Source: Sisyra terminalis (Eukaryota > Arthropoda > Insecta > Neuroptera > Sisyridae). From it: 64,000 nt of DNA. The DNA lies in NCBI GenBank assembly GCA_958496175.1, contig OY292277.1:50107050-50171049 (forward strand), written 5' to 3'. The notes under the pieces are model-generated. The model was given only the letters and a program-made list of their open reading frames with translations, did no database searches and was not told the origin of the DNA. Of the stretch, positions 20,630 to 33,696 are shown in pieces (the stretch's first letter is position 1; each line of letters starts with the position of its first letter). The translations under genes were made by a program, and so were the position numbers.

Positions 20630-21930
20630 TTTTGGATTTAATAGTTGCTTTGTTGAAAAGACATGAAATATGAAAGAAATAAATGTTTTTTTTTCTTGAT
20701 ATTTTTAAACAAATTGAAACCCTTATAGTACAAGGAAACGATTAAGCTTTTACTAATGCATGCACTTGAATATTTTTCGATTGTAAATTTTCCATATTGA
20801 TAGTTATTATTATTCTTAATGGAGAACTACTTTACGAGAAGTGATAAGTAAATCCAATGTAAAATTTACTCATGCAAATTCTATGAATTACTTCCCAGTC
20901 TTTACCCGCGTGCAATAACTTTAGATAGTTAAGAGATGGAAAGATAGATGATACAAGTTTGAATATTGCATAAATTATAATATGTTGTTTCAACCCCACC
21001 CTTTCGTTACCCCGAAAACCTTTTACATTCATATGACGATGACAGAATTACGAGAGGTTCCTTAAATGTAAGACAAACGTCGTGCAGAAGAAACAAGAAG
21101 ACGATGATTATGACGAAGGTTTGCCATTCGAATGCGAGGGAGAGGAACAGAGGGATTGAGAGGAAGGAGGTTGTTGGTGTAATGGCATAGTTATGTAATA
21201 ACTAATTTGGATACATTAGGAAAATTAAAATGAATTCACAATGGTAAAGTGTTTGCGTTTAATGTCAAACCGATTTATGTATAATATGTATGTATGACAG
21301 ATTACATTAACAGGCAACAAGCAACCGGCGAAAACAAAACGGGAACTGAACGAAAGCGAAACGTATTTGCTATAGGGAACGAAATGAAGTCTCATTTCCT
21401 GTAAATTTTCTTCCCTATTTCTCGTATTTCACTAATGAAATGCATATTCATAAAACATACATCCATAGGCGAAGTAATTTCACGCATTTATCACATTTGA
21501 TATTTTACAAACTCTTCATCGAAAATTTCGAACAAAATTCCATCCATGTCTTTGACGTACTACAAAAAAAATTATTATGATGAATCTTAGACGTTCAAGT
21601 GAAATTATTAGTCGACATTTACATAACGATATTAAAACAAAATATGAACCGAGTACAAAAAGGAAAACTGAACATTGGGGGGAGTTTGAGTGAAGGCAAT
21701 TTCTCTTTTGCTAGGTCCATATTTTAGGGCTGCTTTTCCTATCTGCCATGCATATGAAGACGAAGAAGCAGAAGAGGTTCATATGATTGAATTATATCCA
21801 ACGAGACTCGTTATTTGTTCAAATTTGTATCGGCAGAATTGAATTACGACCCTCGTATATTACTCTCTGCAAAACTTGGGTAATATACGAATGAATTTTT
21901 ATTTGAAATTTTCAATTTAGAGAGGAGAAA
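20630..21930. other. probably unique non-coding DNA
   Basis: Base composition is more even than in the flanking repeats, with purine-rich runs such as GAAGACGAAGAAGCAGAAGA near 21759. No exon or RNA gene is recognised. Confidence 0.4.
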
Positions 21931-22197
21931 ATATTTTGATTGTTGCTCGTTATGAAAAAAATTACTATTCTTTTGTACTGTACGATATTAAGCTCAAAGC
22001 TTTTTTGTTCTAAATGCAATATTTTTTGTTTGGGTAAAAAAAAATCAATTTGGACGATCTCAGAAATAAAAATTCTAGCTTCATTATGGAAGCCTTATGG
22101 TATATTAATACCATTGAGATTAATTTATCTAGCTGTTGAAAAAAATCACTCAAACTGAGCTTCAAAGGAAACCCATATATATCCATATATAATAAAC

Positions 22198-23115
22198 CAT
22201 CACTATATCCAGGAAGAACCACCAATACCTCCGTGGGAGTTCTCAAAACCAAGAACTATAAATGTTCTAGAAAACATGGGCAAAGCCAACACACCCATCC
22301 AACTACTTACCCAAACATACAAAGAAATAGAAAATAAATACAAAAATTCTCACAAAATCATCTTCACTGATGGTTCGAAAACAAAAAATAACGCGGGCTG
22401 CGCCTTTGTAACTGATCAGGAAGAACGGGGGATTAGACTGCCCAGTTACAGTTCATCTTCTACAACCGAACTAAGAGGCACTAAAGTATATCTCAGATCG
22501 ACCGGGGGATAATTTTGTCATTTGTACCGACTCCCTTAGCGCTATAAATTCGCTGAGGGGTGAGGGTTCGAGAGACTTGGTGGGAGACATGAGATCCAGA
22601 ATATGGCGTCTGGGTCCAAGAGTAACGCTTATGTGGGTCCCGGGGCACATTGGCATAGAAGGGAATGAAAGGGTCGACGTCCTTGCTAGGGAAGCCGCCA
22701 TAAATGGTTTGAGAGACCACAGGGCCTCATCAAGTGACTTGCTGGCGGAAGTAAAAACCAATCTTCAACAGAGTTGGCAAAGCGAGTGGGGAGTCTCCAT
22801 CGACTTTCTGAGATCGTTTAAGCCTCTAGTTGGGAGCTTGATCACTTTTGGTGATCTCGGCAGACGGGGAGAGGTGGTCCTTATTTGCTTAAGAACGGGT
22901 CACACCAAGCTGACACACAACTGCCTACTAACGGGAACATCGAGGCCTCTATGTTCATCCTGTGGCGAAGCACTAACCGCCGCACGACTTTTGACAGGAT
23001 GTGGCTCGGCCAAACACTATTCGATGCCTCCCGTGAATCTGAACCCGGAGAGCACGGGTTTTCTGGAGTGTTGGCGGGCCATAAGGAGAGCAGGGTTCTA
23101 CACCCACATATAGGC
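22198..23115 (+). pseudogene. 5'-truncated LINE ORF2: RNase H domain and C-terminus (I/LOA-type), one frameshift
   Basis: The first frame (22198 to about 22500) reads PPIPPWEFSKPRTINV and then KIIFTDGSKTKNNAGCAFV, the start of an RNase H fold. Near 22485-22505 the frame shifts, and continues with CTDSLSAINSL, then MWVPGHIGIEGNERVDVLA. The four RNase H acidic residues (D, E, D, D) are all present across the two frames. The C-terminal block CSSCGEALT with a later Cys resembles the usual CCHC motif, but the expected His is Arg. Reverse transcriptase and endonuclease are missing. RNase H points to the I or LOA group rather than Jockey. A Helitron starts 18 bases after the stop. Confidence 0.75.
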
Positions 23116-23133
23116 CTGGACTGACTGACATCA

Positions 23134-24710
23134 TCTATACTAATATATAAAATTCTTACGTCTGTCTGTACATTTCGATTTTGAACCCAATTTTAGAGTA
23201 AATATTTGTTTCATGAGGCCCTTATTCCAAATTTAACATTTTTAAAATTTTTGTCTGTCTGTCTGTGTGTCCCGATTTAACTAAAGAACGGAACAACCGA
23301 ATTTCATGAAATTTGGTATTAAGATACAACACAATTTCCCACAGACTATAGGCTACTTATCGTTCCAAAAAAATATTAAGGGAAGGTATTCCCTAGGGAT
23401 GAAAACAGAAATTTTTACTTTAGACAAATGAGTTATATATCATTGGAAAGGTAATTAAAAGTTAAAAAATAATCTGTAAAATTATTTTAAGTTGAACTGA
23501 TAAAAAGCACAGTAAATTTAATTTAAAGTTTAAAAAATTACCTCTTTGAAATATAAACCTTTATATATCATAAACACATAGTTGATGTAAGTAGCGTAAT
23601 CGCTTACGTATCGGTCATTCTGATGCTCCTAATAATAAAGACGTGGGTTCGAATCTTACAGTGAACTTTTTTTTTATTATTTTTTTACAAAATTGTTGTA
23701 AATAGATCCTTAGAGTTACTCAAGAAGGAAATATTAACGAAAAAAAGTAAAAGTAGTAGTAGTAATAATAATAATAGTAATAAAACTTAAAGTAAATACG
23801 TTTTTAAAACCGTGCATACATAAAATCCTGAATTTATATATCCCCTCTGTCTGATGAAATTTTAATATTTCGATGTATTCCTTTTTAGAAGTAGACATCT
23901 GATAAGATTTTTTTTTTGAAAATTCCTACCCTAAAATAGTAAAAGGGGTGACTAAGTTTGTATGATAAAATGTAGAGTTAATCAACAATCGAAATTTTGA
24001 ATTTAATAAGTGTAATTAATTAATAATAAGCTTCTGTTTTTGTTATATCATTTTAACTACAGCATTTTAAATAATGTCATTTCACTTAATTAGTATGAAA
24101 ATTTAGGTAGTAGGTACGTATACCAAATACCAGAGAGGCAGTTTTTTATTTTTGTTTGTTTCTCAACAATCAAACTTTTTTAAAATCTAATTTTTATGAA
24201 CCAATGATTGTGACCTGGAGCAATTATTTAACATTAAGGGAGCAATTTTTTGTTATATATTTCACTATCAATCAAAAAATAAAATCTTCCGAACCAACTT
24301 CAAATCAATTATCAATTATTGTTATTAAAAATAAATAAAATATTCGAATTTCCTTCCACACTTTCTATCTATTTCCAACAATTTTGTATGTACAACGTCC
24401 AAATGTCCAAAATCGAATAGCCTTTTAGTCATGCTAACTAACATAAAGAAGGTCATTATTTTTTTCGTTTTACATTGTATTTTACAATATAAATGCACAT
24501 TTGTGCCGATGAAATTTGGAAAAATTTTGCTTATACGATGCAGATATATAATAAGAAAGGGTTTTTTGATAATTCCTCCTCTAAAAGAGTGAAAAATGGT
24601 GGCAAAGTTTGTACGGCATAACGTCTAATAAACAACCGAAATTTCAAATTTAATTATCAAGGTATGTTCTACACCTACGTTACGCAGACGAAGTCGCGGG
24701 GATCAGCTAG
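23134..24710 (+). mobile_element. Helitron, non-autonomous, copy A
   Basis: It starts TCTATACTAATATATAAAAT and ends GGGGATCAGCTAG, inserted between A (23133) and T (24711) without duplication, as Helitrons do. A short hairpin (GCAGAC/GTCGC with a bulge) precedes the CTAG. The 5' part is shared with copy D at 51403, including the GTCTGTCTGT run. There is no Rep or helicase frame. It carries a tRNA-like B-box block at about 23590-23660. Confidence 0.8.
23645..23661 (+). other. tRNA T-arm-like/B-box sequence inside Helitron A
   Basis: GTGGG, TTCGAAT, CTTAC forms a five-pair T stem with the invariant loop and contains a pol III B box. Upstream sequence is vaguely tRNA-like but does not fold into a full cloverleaf. 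The same block occurs in Helitron D at 51921, where the last stem reads CTCAC. Confidence 0.45.
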
Positions 24711-24920
24711 TATATCATAATATCATCAAATTATACTATATTGTATTGTTATTTATATTGTTATATTAACTATATTGTATTAGGACTGTATTGTGTACCA
24801 TGTGAAATATGGACTGAGCTAAAATTTAGCAAGTCGCGACATAGCCTTAGCAGCTAGAGCGACTATAAATTAATAAAATTAAAAAAAAAAAAGAAACCAG
24901 AGACATAGAGACTTTAAACT
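24711..24920. other. AT-rich spacer
   Basis: A low-complexity TATATTGT-type block follows the Helitron. No feature is recognised. Confidence 0.35.
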
Positions 24921-24924
24921 TCAT

Positions 24925-25315
24925 AAAAGGTCAGTCCAAATAAAGTGGTCCAAAAATAAATGAAATTTAATTCCAGTGGTGGCCATATTAATTTTACTAG
25001 GCGCAGACATTTTCGCACTTTTAAGAGTTTGCGGAAACTTGATTATCTCAGACCCTATTTGTCCTATCAAAATGAAACTAAAAGCAGTGGGTTCATGAAA
25101 ATATAAGCTATAAGGTTGTAACAAGACGTTTTCACCTGAATGTAATTCTAAGGGATGAAATTTCAGCCTAAAGTTTATATCTCATTTGTAAAAACTGCAA
25201 TTTTCACGGAAAGATTGTGAAGGAAGGAAAAGAGTCTACACATTAAAACTTTTTTACAAACAATTAGGTACTAGTTGTATCCAAAAACAAAATTTGAAGT
25301 CTTTGATGGGCAACA
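24925..25315 (+). repeat. dispersed repeat, copy 2 of the pair with 16500-16975
   Basis: It matches the first copy from GGTCAGTCCAA to TTGAAGTCT. No terminal inverted repeats or duplication could be defined, so its class is open. Confidence 0.6.
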
Positions 25316-25319
25316 GCTT

Positions 25320-28300
25320 CTATTATTTATCTTCTTAGCCTTTAAGACTTGGTACCAACAATAGAATAGCAAAACATGCTGGTACTCCCATAAAAGTTTG
25401 GAAAGAACCTGTAACTATCAATCATGAACCATTTTTTTGGATGGCAGCATATCAATCTTCATTTAGCTTCCACATCGTAAAAATTTGCAACCTTTTGTGC
25501 ATTTATTCTTGCTTCTCTAAAAAAAGAAAGGCTTCAAAGTAGGTACTTCAAAAGCAGTAGTAGTAAGTGAGATTCTTATAGCATCCGTTATACAAAAGAT
25601 AGGCAAATTTCAGAACAATATCGGTAGTTAAAGCTTTTTATGTTACACCAGGTACAAAGAAAATATTAAGATTATGAAAAGTTCACAATAAATATAAAAA
25701 AAATAGCTAAATACTTTACTTATTTTGAACACTTGAATTCTTTTTTTTTCGAAGTTGTTTCCTCAGGTTTTTTGAAGTTTAGGTACCTATTTATAAATTG
25801 TAATAGTCAAACAAAATTCAACAAAAATGCCAATAAGTATCAAATATTAAAAAATTACTTTGTAATGATGGTAAACCAATCAATTAATGATTCTGTTTAA
25901 GAAAATTAGATTAAACAAAAATCGTGGAAAATCATAAATTAAAATATTCATACATGTGAATCCATAAGTAGAGAAATGATTCAAACTTATCGTGAATCGT
26001 AAATTTGAAAAGGTTTTTATTAATTTAAGTAAACGGAAAGTTAATAAAGTTTCATTTTTATGTCTAAATTTTATGTTAGAAGCATGAAGCAGTACTTACT
26101 CTTCCATGAGGTGGCTATCGCATAAAAATATAATTTTGTAAAATTTTTTGATCCATTTTTGTAAACGATAGATTTTTTGTAAGTGTTTACTAGCTTATAT
26201 GAAATATCAAACTTCTAGGACTCAATATATTTCCCAATTTAATGTTAGATTCATTAAATTTTTTGCTTTTAGTTAAAATCTAAATTGCTTAAAGAAATGC
26301 AAGTAACTTTGAAAAACATATAATTCTTAAGACTTCTGCAATTTGATTGTTGCACAAAATATATTTGATTAAAATACTTTTTCTCAATTTGTTTCTATTG
26401 GGTAGTTCCATAAGTTCTTTCCTTTTTCTAATATGAAATGAATACATAATATTTACTGTCTTGAAATAATTTATTTTGATATATTCCATTTTTCAGGAAG
26501 CCTCAATATGTCATCTTTCCAAAACTTTTGAGTTTTAATCCAATATTATTCCTGGAGATGCAATTTTCATTATGATAGCGCATAACCACATACTGAATTA
26601 TTAGCGATAAGAGAAAAGCTCATATAGTTTGATTGGAATGTGTTTTCAAAGCTGCATAGTGCCCGAATTTTGCTGCATCTAATTTTTAATCCTTAAAAAA
26701 AAACTTTTTCGATAAGTTCTTTAAATTTATTCCACAATTATCCAAAAGCTTTTCTTCCTACAAAATATAGATACGTAAACAAGAGGAATAAACCTAGGGT
26801 CTATTTTTTAAATATAACTACAAAAATGTTTTCAATCCATTTGATTGGACTAATTTTCATTTTGAAAATTTTAATCAAATTAATTTATTTTTTTAGGATT
26901 GACATAGATATATTGTCGTGGATATACGGTGATTTTAGATTAATATTCAAATCGAATGTTGCTATTTTTGAAAAAATAATTAGCATAGCATAGATTTTAT
27001 TGAATACAAATTTGAAATTTGTTGCATTTCAAATGCAAATGCAAATTGCAGCGTGCTACGACTCGGCGGTTCTCAACAAATTCACACGGCCACACAAAAA
27101 CAACGGCAAAAATATCACACGGTTAATAATAAATGCATGCGGAATAAATTAAAAATGTAAATTCAATTTAATTCTGCAATGTATTAATAAATATTTCGAC
27201 CACCAGCATTTGTTTGGGCCAAATACCTATAAGTAAATGCAGATATATAATTGTTGATTGCAATTTTTCGTGCAATTGTTTCACATGAAACAATATTGTG
27301 TAATTTAATCAATTAGATTGTTGCAAATTGTATCGAAATTAAATTAAAAATGTTGCCAATGTATGATGGAAATATGAGGAAAATGAACGGAGTTTATTTT
27401 AATTTGGTGACACCAGATGATGGATGCTGATGGGTGTTCGATGCAATAACTGGGAACCGCTTTTTCTTACTTCTTGTTCTCCAATTAACTTTTAAGAAAA
27501 TTCTAATATCTATGCAAATTAGATCATCATTTTTATTAATGTCACGAAAGAAAATTCTTTCATCTTTTTGGCGGGGAAAAAAAATCCGGAATAATGGAAA
27601 TCAGAAACGTCAATAAACCGCCGTTTGTTGTTAAAGGGCGCACGGGATCTTTTCTGAGGGTGAACATTTCTGCTGACCATTTCCTTTTTAATCTGGAAAA
27701 ACAATATTTCGTTTCGTTTGTATTTCAATATAGGAAAATATGTGTTTTTGACAATAAAATGATTTATTCTGGTGAAACGCGTGTTGGTTTCAAGTAACCA
27801 AATTCAAAATGTAAATTATTCGGGGCAGTGCAACCGAAAGCCATTCACAACAGTTTCGAGTTTAAAAAATATTGTCCTATCCACTCAATGAAGATTGATT
27901 TTTCCTTTTTCCCCTTTTTTTTTGATATTTTCCCCCAGCAAAACTAAATCCATTTTCATAAATTGTCAGTTACATTAAATTATTTTAAAGTGGTTTTTGG
28001 AATTCAATACGTAATATTTGTGTGAAGCGACCATCGAAAAGCCACCCCCCGACAATTTGCATATTTATCTCTCGACCATTTCATATTATGCACCCTTTTC
28101 ACATACGTACGAAATGGACGTGAATATGTGGTTGGGAACGATTGGTGTGGCATTTGCATCGGGTAAAACATGTCGGCAATTTTTGACTTTTCCAATGCAT
28201 TGTACCGATCTCGGAGCTGTTAAATTATATAAATCTATAAATCTTCAACTACCTCACTTAACCATCCTTAAATATTATCTCTGCACACCCCCTCCGCCCC

Positions 28301-29485
28301 ACACTTCACTCAGTGCAAAAACTTTCTGTCGAACGAGCCAACTTTTAAATAGAATGCAAATGAAGTTCTAACTTTTGAATTTTACCAAAGTTCTAAATGA
28401 ACTCTCCGAGTTCCTTTTCCACAGTTTTTTTTGTCCCATTTTTTTTAGTCTACGCTCATGAAACATCTATCTATAAAATATAAATTTATATCTATTTAAA
28501 TTTACCGCAACTTTCTATCAAGCACTTCTTGATAAAATAATGGATTTCATCAAAAGATTAAAAGTTTCACGTCTTTTTTTTTTTTGTTTCATTCATTCGT
28601 CTCGAAATCTACAATTGATTTAAATGGACTTTTCGCTCCCAACGTATATTATTTTATTAAAAATAAATATGGAAAAGTTTTGCCGCCACCAAACAAACTA
28701 CATTTCAACAAAAAAGCTCTCCTCCAATAAATGACAAACTTGTGTCGCAAAAGTGAAAAATAATTTACTGTTTTCCCTCAACTTTTGTCAATGGAAAAAC
28801 TTTAAGTTTTTCTTTCGTTTTAATTGAAATGAATTACTTATTACCGATATATCTATTTTATTGGAAAGCTTTTTCTCAATTGCAGTTTCTTATTGCAACG
28901 ATTCCATCATATTTGCAATTGACCTAATTACTCGGAGGGCTCTGCCATTTTCAAAAGCTGTTTATCGTACTTTCAGCATCGATATAAATTGTTTTGCTTG
29001 AATTAATCGAAACTTAAGTGCGAATGTATTCTCAGCCGATTGCATCGCCGATGCAATTGCAGCTCTTACATTTCCCTTTGATCTGCAAATGAATTTATAT
29101 GCACAGTCTTGTAATACCAAAGAGAAAGAGGAGTTCTCGACAACGATTGACATTTCGATTATGCATTTCGATTACTGAAAACAGGAGGTTTGCAATCGGC
29201 TCGACTATAAAATTGAATGCCACAAGAAAAGACCAGAGGCAAATATATATTATTCATTACCATTTTTTATATGTCAAAGTGCATTTACAAAATAATGTTT
29301 TTTAAGATAAAGCTCACTTGAAGTGAGCATTGAAGAAAATGTGTAAATTTTTTTTTGAAGCAAAAGAAAAATGGGTCGTTGAAACGAATTGGTAACATCG
29401 GTAAATAATTCGCAACAAAATTTCATTTTAATAAAATAACTTTTTAAGTATACCGAAAACGAATACAGAATATTATGAATATTAT
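25320..29485. other. long unique non-coding stretch
   Basis: No repeat partner within the window and no exon with recognisable similarity. The block around 27000-29300 is less AT-biased and contains several short open frames on both strands, none with a conserved motif. It could be intergenic or intronic DNA. Confidence 0.4.
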
Positions 29486-29488
29486 AAA

Positions 29489-31063
29489 CTAGCTGATCCC
29501 TGCGACTTCGTCTGCGTAACGTATTTTATTTTTTTTATTTCTTTTACGAAAAATATAATCATTTTTAAAAACACTATACATCTCTTGAAAAAGACACATT
29601 TAAAAAACTGTTGCAAAGAATAAAATAGTTCTATGTAATTATCAATTAATTTTCAAAAAATATATATAAATATCTAAAAAGAGTATGTTCAATTGCATAT
29701 ACCTACGGTAGGTATACCAACCGTGAACCAAATAATCCATAAATCAATCAGCATCTATACATAAATAAAAAATATCGCCAAGGTCAATAAATTCGGTCTT
29801 AATTATGACTAAAAAAAAGTCGGAAGTTATCAAAATACTCGCGTCAAAATAACCCCATCTCACTGTTTCAATTCCCGAATGAACCTTTTTCCAAAAACTA
29901 TTATACTATTGCACTGTACAACACAACCGCGAAATTGAAATTTGTACAATTGCACGAAACCCAGTTCTTCCATAATCATGTATAACCATTATATATCTTT
30001 AAATTTATTATTGAAATATGTGAATTTCAACTATATAATTAAACCATATTGGATAGTCCAGAGTTCACCATACACGATTTGGCGTATGCCTTTTGCTCTG
30101 GAAGAGGATTTTAAATTTCTTTTATCATTATGATAATATGATTATTTATTATTTATCATTATGATGATTTCTGGCTGGAATTGCGAATTTTTTTCGTGAT
30201 CCCTTTCACGCACTTGCAAAAAAAAGATATTGTGCCCCCCTCAAGAAAAAAATCCTGAATCCGCCCTTGTTTGTAAGGGTAGGAATTAAAAAAAAAACTT
30301 ATCACATGCCTACTTCCTATAAGGAATACACCGAATATTAAAATTTCATCAGTCAGAGGAGGTATATTAATAAACGATTTTATGTATGCACGGTTTTAAA
30401 AACATATTTACTTTAAGCGTTATTACTATTATTATTATTGCTATTACATTTTTTTCGTTAATATTTTCTTACTGAGCAACCCTAAGGATCCATTTACAAC
30501 AATTTTGTAAAAAAAAAAATTACTGTCACATTATTATCTATAAAAATATTTATATTTCAAAAAGGCAATTTTTTGTACTTTAAATTAAAGTACTGTGCTT
30601 TTTATTAGTTCAACTTAAAATATTAATACAGATCATTTTTTAACTTTTTAATACCTTTCCAATGATATTTAACTCGCCTATCTGAAGTAAAATTTTTTTT
30701 TCATCCCTCAGTTTTTACGTAGGGGGTACATTCCCTTATTATTTTTAATAAGTAATGATAAGTAGCCTAACGTGTGTGGGTAATTGTGTTGTATCTTAAT
30801 ATAAAGTTTCATTAAATTCGGTTGTTCCGTTCTTTAGTTAAATCACTAGCGCACACGATGTAAGAAAGTTTTTTAGTAATTTTTTCACATATTATTGGAG
30901 TTTTAGTATGGATTCCTAATTTTTTTGAAAATTTAATATAACCTTTGTTCACCGGAAATAGTGTAGCTTCCCAACAGTAAAATATTTTTCAAATCGGTCA
31001 AGTAGTTTCTGAGGCTATTCAAAGCAAACAAACAATCAAATCTTTCCTTTGTATAATAATAGA
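29489..31063 (-). mobile_element. Helitron, non-autonomous, copy B
   Basis: On the minus strand it starts TCTATTATTATACAAAGGAA and ends GCAGGGATCAGCTAG, between A and T. Its length, 1575 bp, equals that of copy E at 58293-59867, to which it is nearly identical. There is no Rep/helicase frame. A 63-codon open frame on the plus strand, conserved in both copies, is explained by their recent duplication. Confidence 0.8.
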
Positions 31064-31139
31064 TAGATATGTAAAAATTTAGCTTTTCATTGACCATTTA
31101 AATACTGATTTTTTTAAATAAAAGTAAGAAAAATTATTT

Positions 31140-31400
31140 TCTTTAACGATCGAAGTATAGTTGCAATTTGAAGCCAGATCCAATGAAAAATTTCATACAG
31201 GTAGTTTGTTTTACTTAATTTATCGTTAAGGATGTTATAAGGATCTATTTTGTGGGCTTTGTATATTTCATATTCTTCTGGGGTATTCATATGTGATCCT
31301 TTCTTGCAAATATGTAATGGCTTAAAATTTGTTCCGAAATTTAAGTAATGATGATTTTTGTCATAAAGGTGATTTGTAAAATTTGAAGTTGTTGTTGAAA
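31140..31400 (-). pseudogene. Penelope-like element, C-terminal end of a minus-strand copy
   Basis: The minus strand reads NFTNHLYDKNHHYLNF, then LHICKKGSHM and PEEYEIYKAHKIDP, the region after the GIY-YIG motif of Penelope-like proteins. It matches the plus-strand piece at 33697-33970. Only this tail is left, directly abutting the start of the plus-strand copy. Confidence 0.6.
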
Positions 31401-31429
31401 TATACTCTAATCAAAATCAATCATCAGAA

Positions 31430-33015
31430 TACTTCCAGAATGAAGCACGATCATCATAAAAAGAAGCTACAAGAGTTTAAAATCAAAATTTCATGAAACT
31501 ATTAACAAAATCAAATCTTCATTCATCAAGATCAATTAAACATTAAAAAAATAAAAGAAAAATTACACAAAAATAACGCTTATATCACAAAAGCCGGTAA
31601 TGGTAAGATCATCGTAATTATTAAGAAGGATGAATATACAAACAAAACGGAACAATTCATTAAAAATTTAATATAATTCACATGAAAAAAGATCCAACTC
31701 CGAACTACAACAAAATTTTATACAAAACCATAACTGAAAGCGACTATCTTTTTGAAAATGAATTTTCAAAAAGAATCCTGAAGCCAATAAATCCTCAAGC
31801 TCCAATACTTCATGATTTACCCATAATTCATAAAATAAATATGCCAATCCGACCAGTAGTGGATTACAAACTTGCTCCTGGATATTGGTGAGCCAAAAAT
31901 TAATTCACACCATCAAATCAGGCATCATATTGAAAGAAAATTATTCATTAAAAAACACATATGAATTTATGAATAACACTAAAAACCTAAAAATACCACA
32001 AAACATCAAAATAGCATCACTTGACATTGTCAACTTATACACAAATGTCCCTGTTGAAGAAACTATCAAAATTGTGGAATATAATCTTATGACATCAAAA
32101 ATATATAATTATATGGTAATCAACGATATAATGAACTTGTTAACCACCATCTAACAACAAAACTATTTTACTTCCAATCAAAAATTTTATCACCAAAAGG
32201 AAGGCTTGGCCATGGGTTCCCCTTGATCAGGACTACTAGCCGACATTTACATGAATCACTTTAAAAATAATTATATTATGGACAATACCTACAAAAATAA
32301 AATAATATATAATGGAATATATGTAGAAGATACATTTATATTATTTAATGGAACTACTCGACAAATTGACAATATGGTATTCGATCTGAACAAAATTAAC
32401 TAGAAAATAAAATTCTTTTTAGAACACGAACTAAATGGAACAATTAACTTTTAAGACACAACAATCACCAATGAAAATGGAAAGTTGTCGTACAATATAT
32501 ACAGAAAACCAACAACAACGGACACAACAATCCATAGAACATCATTTCACCCAGGAAACCAAAAAATGGCAGCTTACAACAGTGTAGTGTATCAAGTTCC
32601 CTCTTAACACCAAAACTCGTGAAGAAAAAATTAAGATAATTAAATATATACCCATTACTAACGGATACAACAGCTCAATCATAGCCAAAATAAAATTGAA
32701 ATTTACTTAAAAAATCCATTCTTCCAACTCCACCAAAAGAAAACAAAAAATATATAAAATCAAACTTCAATAATATATTTAATTTTACAATCGCCAACTT
32801 CCTAAAGAAAAATAACTTCAATATCGCATTTTCAACAAACAATAATATGATGAAAATTCTTAAACCATTGGAGAACATCCAAATTATAATGAAAAACTAA
32901 AGCGGAATATATAAAATTAAATGTGGTTCCTGTAAAAAATTCTACATTGGCCAAACTGGTAGATCTTTCGGAACTAGATATAAGGAACAGATATACAGAA
33001 GATACAAGAATCATG
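31430..33015 (+). pseudogene. Penelope-like element: reverse transcriptase and GIY-YIG endonuclease, degenerate
   Basis: The pieces in order are: an N-terminal block with AYITKAGNGKIIVIIKKDEY (about 31560); DLPIIHKINMPIRPVVDYKL (31820); the reverse transcriptase first-Asp motif SLDIVNLYTNVPVEETI (about 32020); a broken GLAMGSP motif (about 32205); a YVEDTF motif (about 32325); and YNIYRKPTTTD (32500). At 32901-33015 comes SGIYKIKCGSCKKFYIGQTG, a GIY-YIG nuclease motif typical of Penelope-like elements. Several frameshifts and stops separate the pieces. The catalytic YVDD has become YVED. The host process would be target-primed reverse transcription; this copy cannot code for it. Confidence 0.8.
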
Positions 33016-33696
33016 TCATTGGTTAAAATCTATAAAGTTTTAGTAACAAATTCACTGATTGGTCGAATTAAAGACTGATCTTTGTACGGTGTGTTATGAT
33101 TGGCCCATGCATTCTGCGCCATTCGTATAACTACAGTGCCTTGATTTGTACAAAGTAAGCTTAGTAATTCTCGTTTAAAGTGACTTTTGAGTACATAACA
33201 TTTGGAACGATATTTCTTTCGACTTATAATTCATATATCGCAAAGAAAATGATTGTTATTTAAATAATTTTTCTTTATTACTCTTAATAATAATCCGGAA
33301 TTAAAATTTTTCAATTTAAAATTTACTTTTGAGGATGAAGATCGTTGATTTTGTAAGGGTTATTTTTCTTCACACAATTAAGACCTTCGGTCTTAATAAA
33401 GATCCCTAAACTGAGAACCATAAAACATTTTTTCTTATCATATTTTGGCAACTTATTTTCTTATTCTAATTTTGATCATTATCGCGATCAATGATCATTG
33501 ATCGTATTCTTTTCAAAGCGAAATTTTGACTTACCATTTGAAGTCTTCGAATGAAGTCCAATAACTCTTTTCCACTGTTCGCATTTATGATTGTATCGTC
33601 TACGAATCGAAGGCTGGAAAATCACTTTTCACCGATTTTAATTCCACTGTTTTACTCCTCCAAAGTGAGTTCCAGTATAATCTCTCCTGCAACAAA
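33016..33696. mobile_element. 681-bp insertion splitting the Penelope-like endonuclease region
   Basis: The Penelope-like frame stops matching after RYKNHVIG at about 33023 and resumes at about 33697. The inserted DNA holds a LINE reverse transcriptase piece on the minus strand. I cannot define exact ends or a duplication. Confidence 0.5.
33440..33695 (-). pseudogene. LINE reverse transcriptase fragment with FVDD box
   Basis: The minus strand reads GIKIGEK, a stop, then SSLRFVDDTIINANSGKELL and DFIRRLQ, later MIIDRD. This is the FADD catalytic motif of a non-LTR retrotransposon with Ala replaced by Val, and its usual downstream context. The clade is uncertain; the context resembles RTE- or CR1-like elements. 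Confidence 0.6.

Noticed and set aside
23588..23665. Functional tRNA gene
   Set aside because: Only a T arm and B box can be built. There is no acceptor stem or anticodon arm, and the block sits in a Helitron.
28018..28371. 117-codon plus-strand frame
   Set aside because: No recognisable motif, atypical composition, and no splice or promoter context to support it.
29942..30133. 63-codon frame also present at 58739-58930
   Set aside because: Conserved only because both lie in near-identical Helitron copies; no protein family is recognised.
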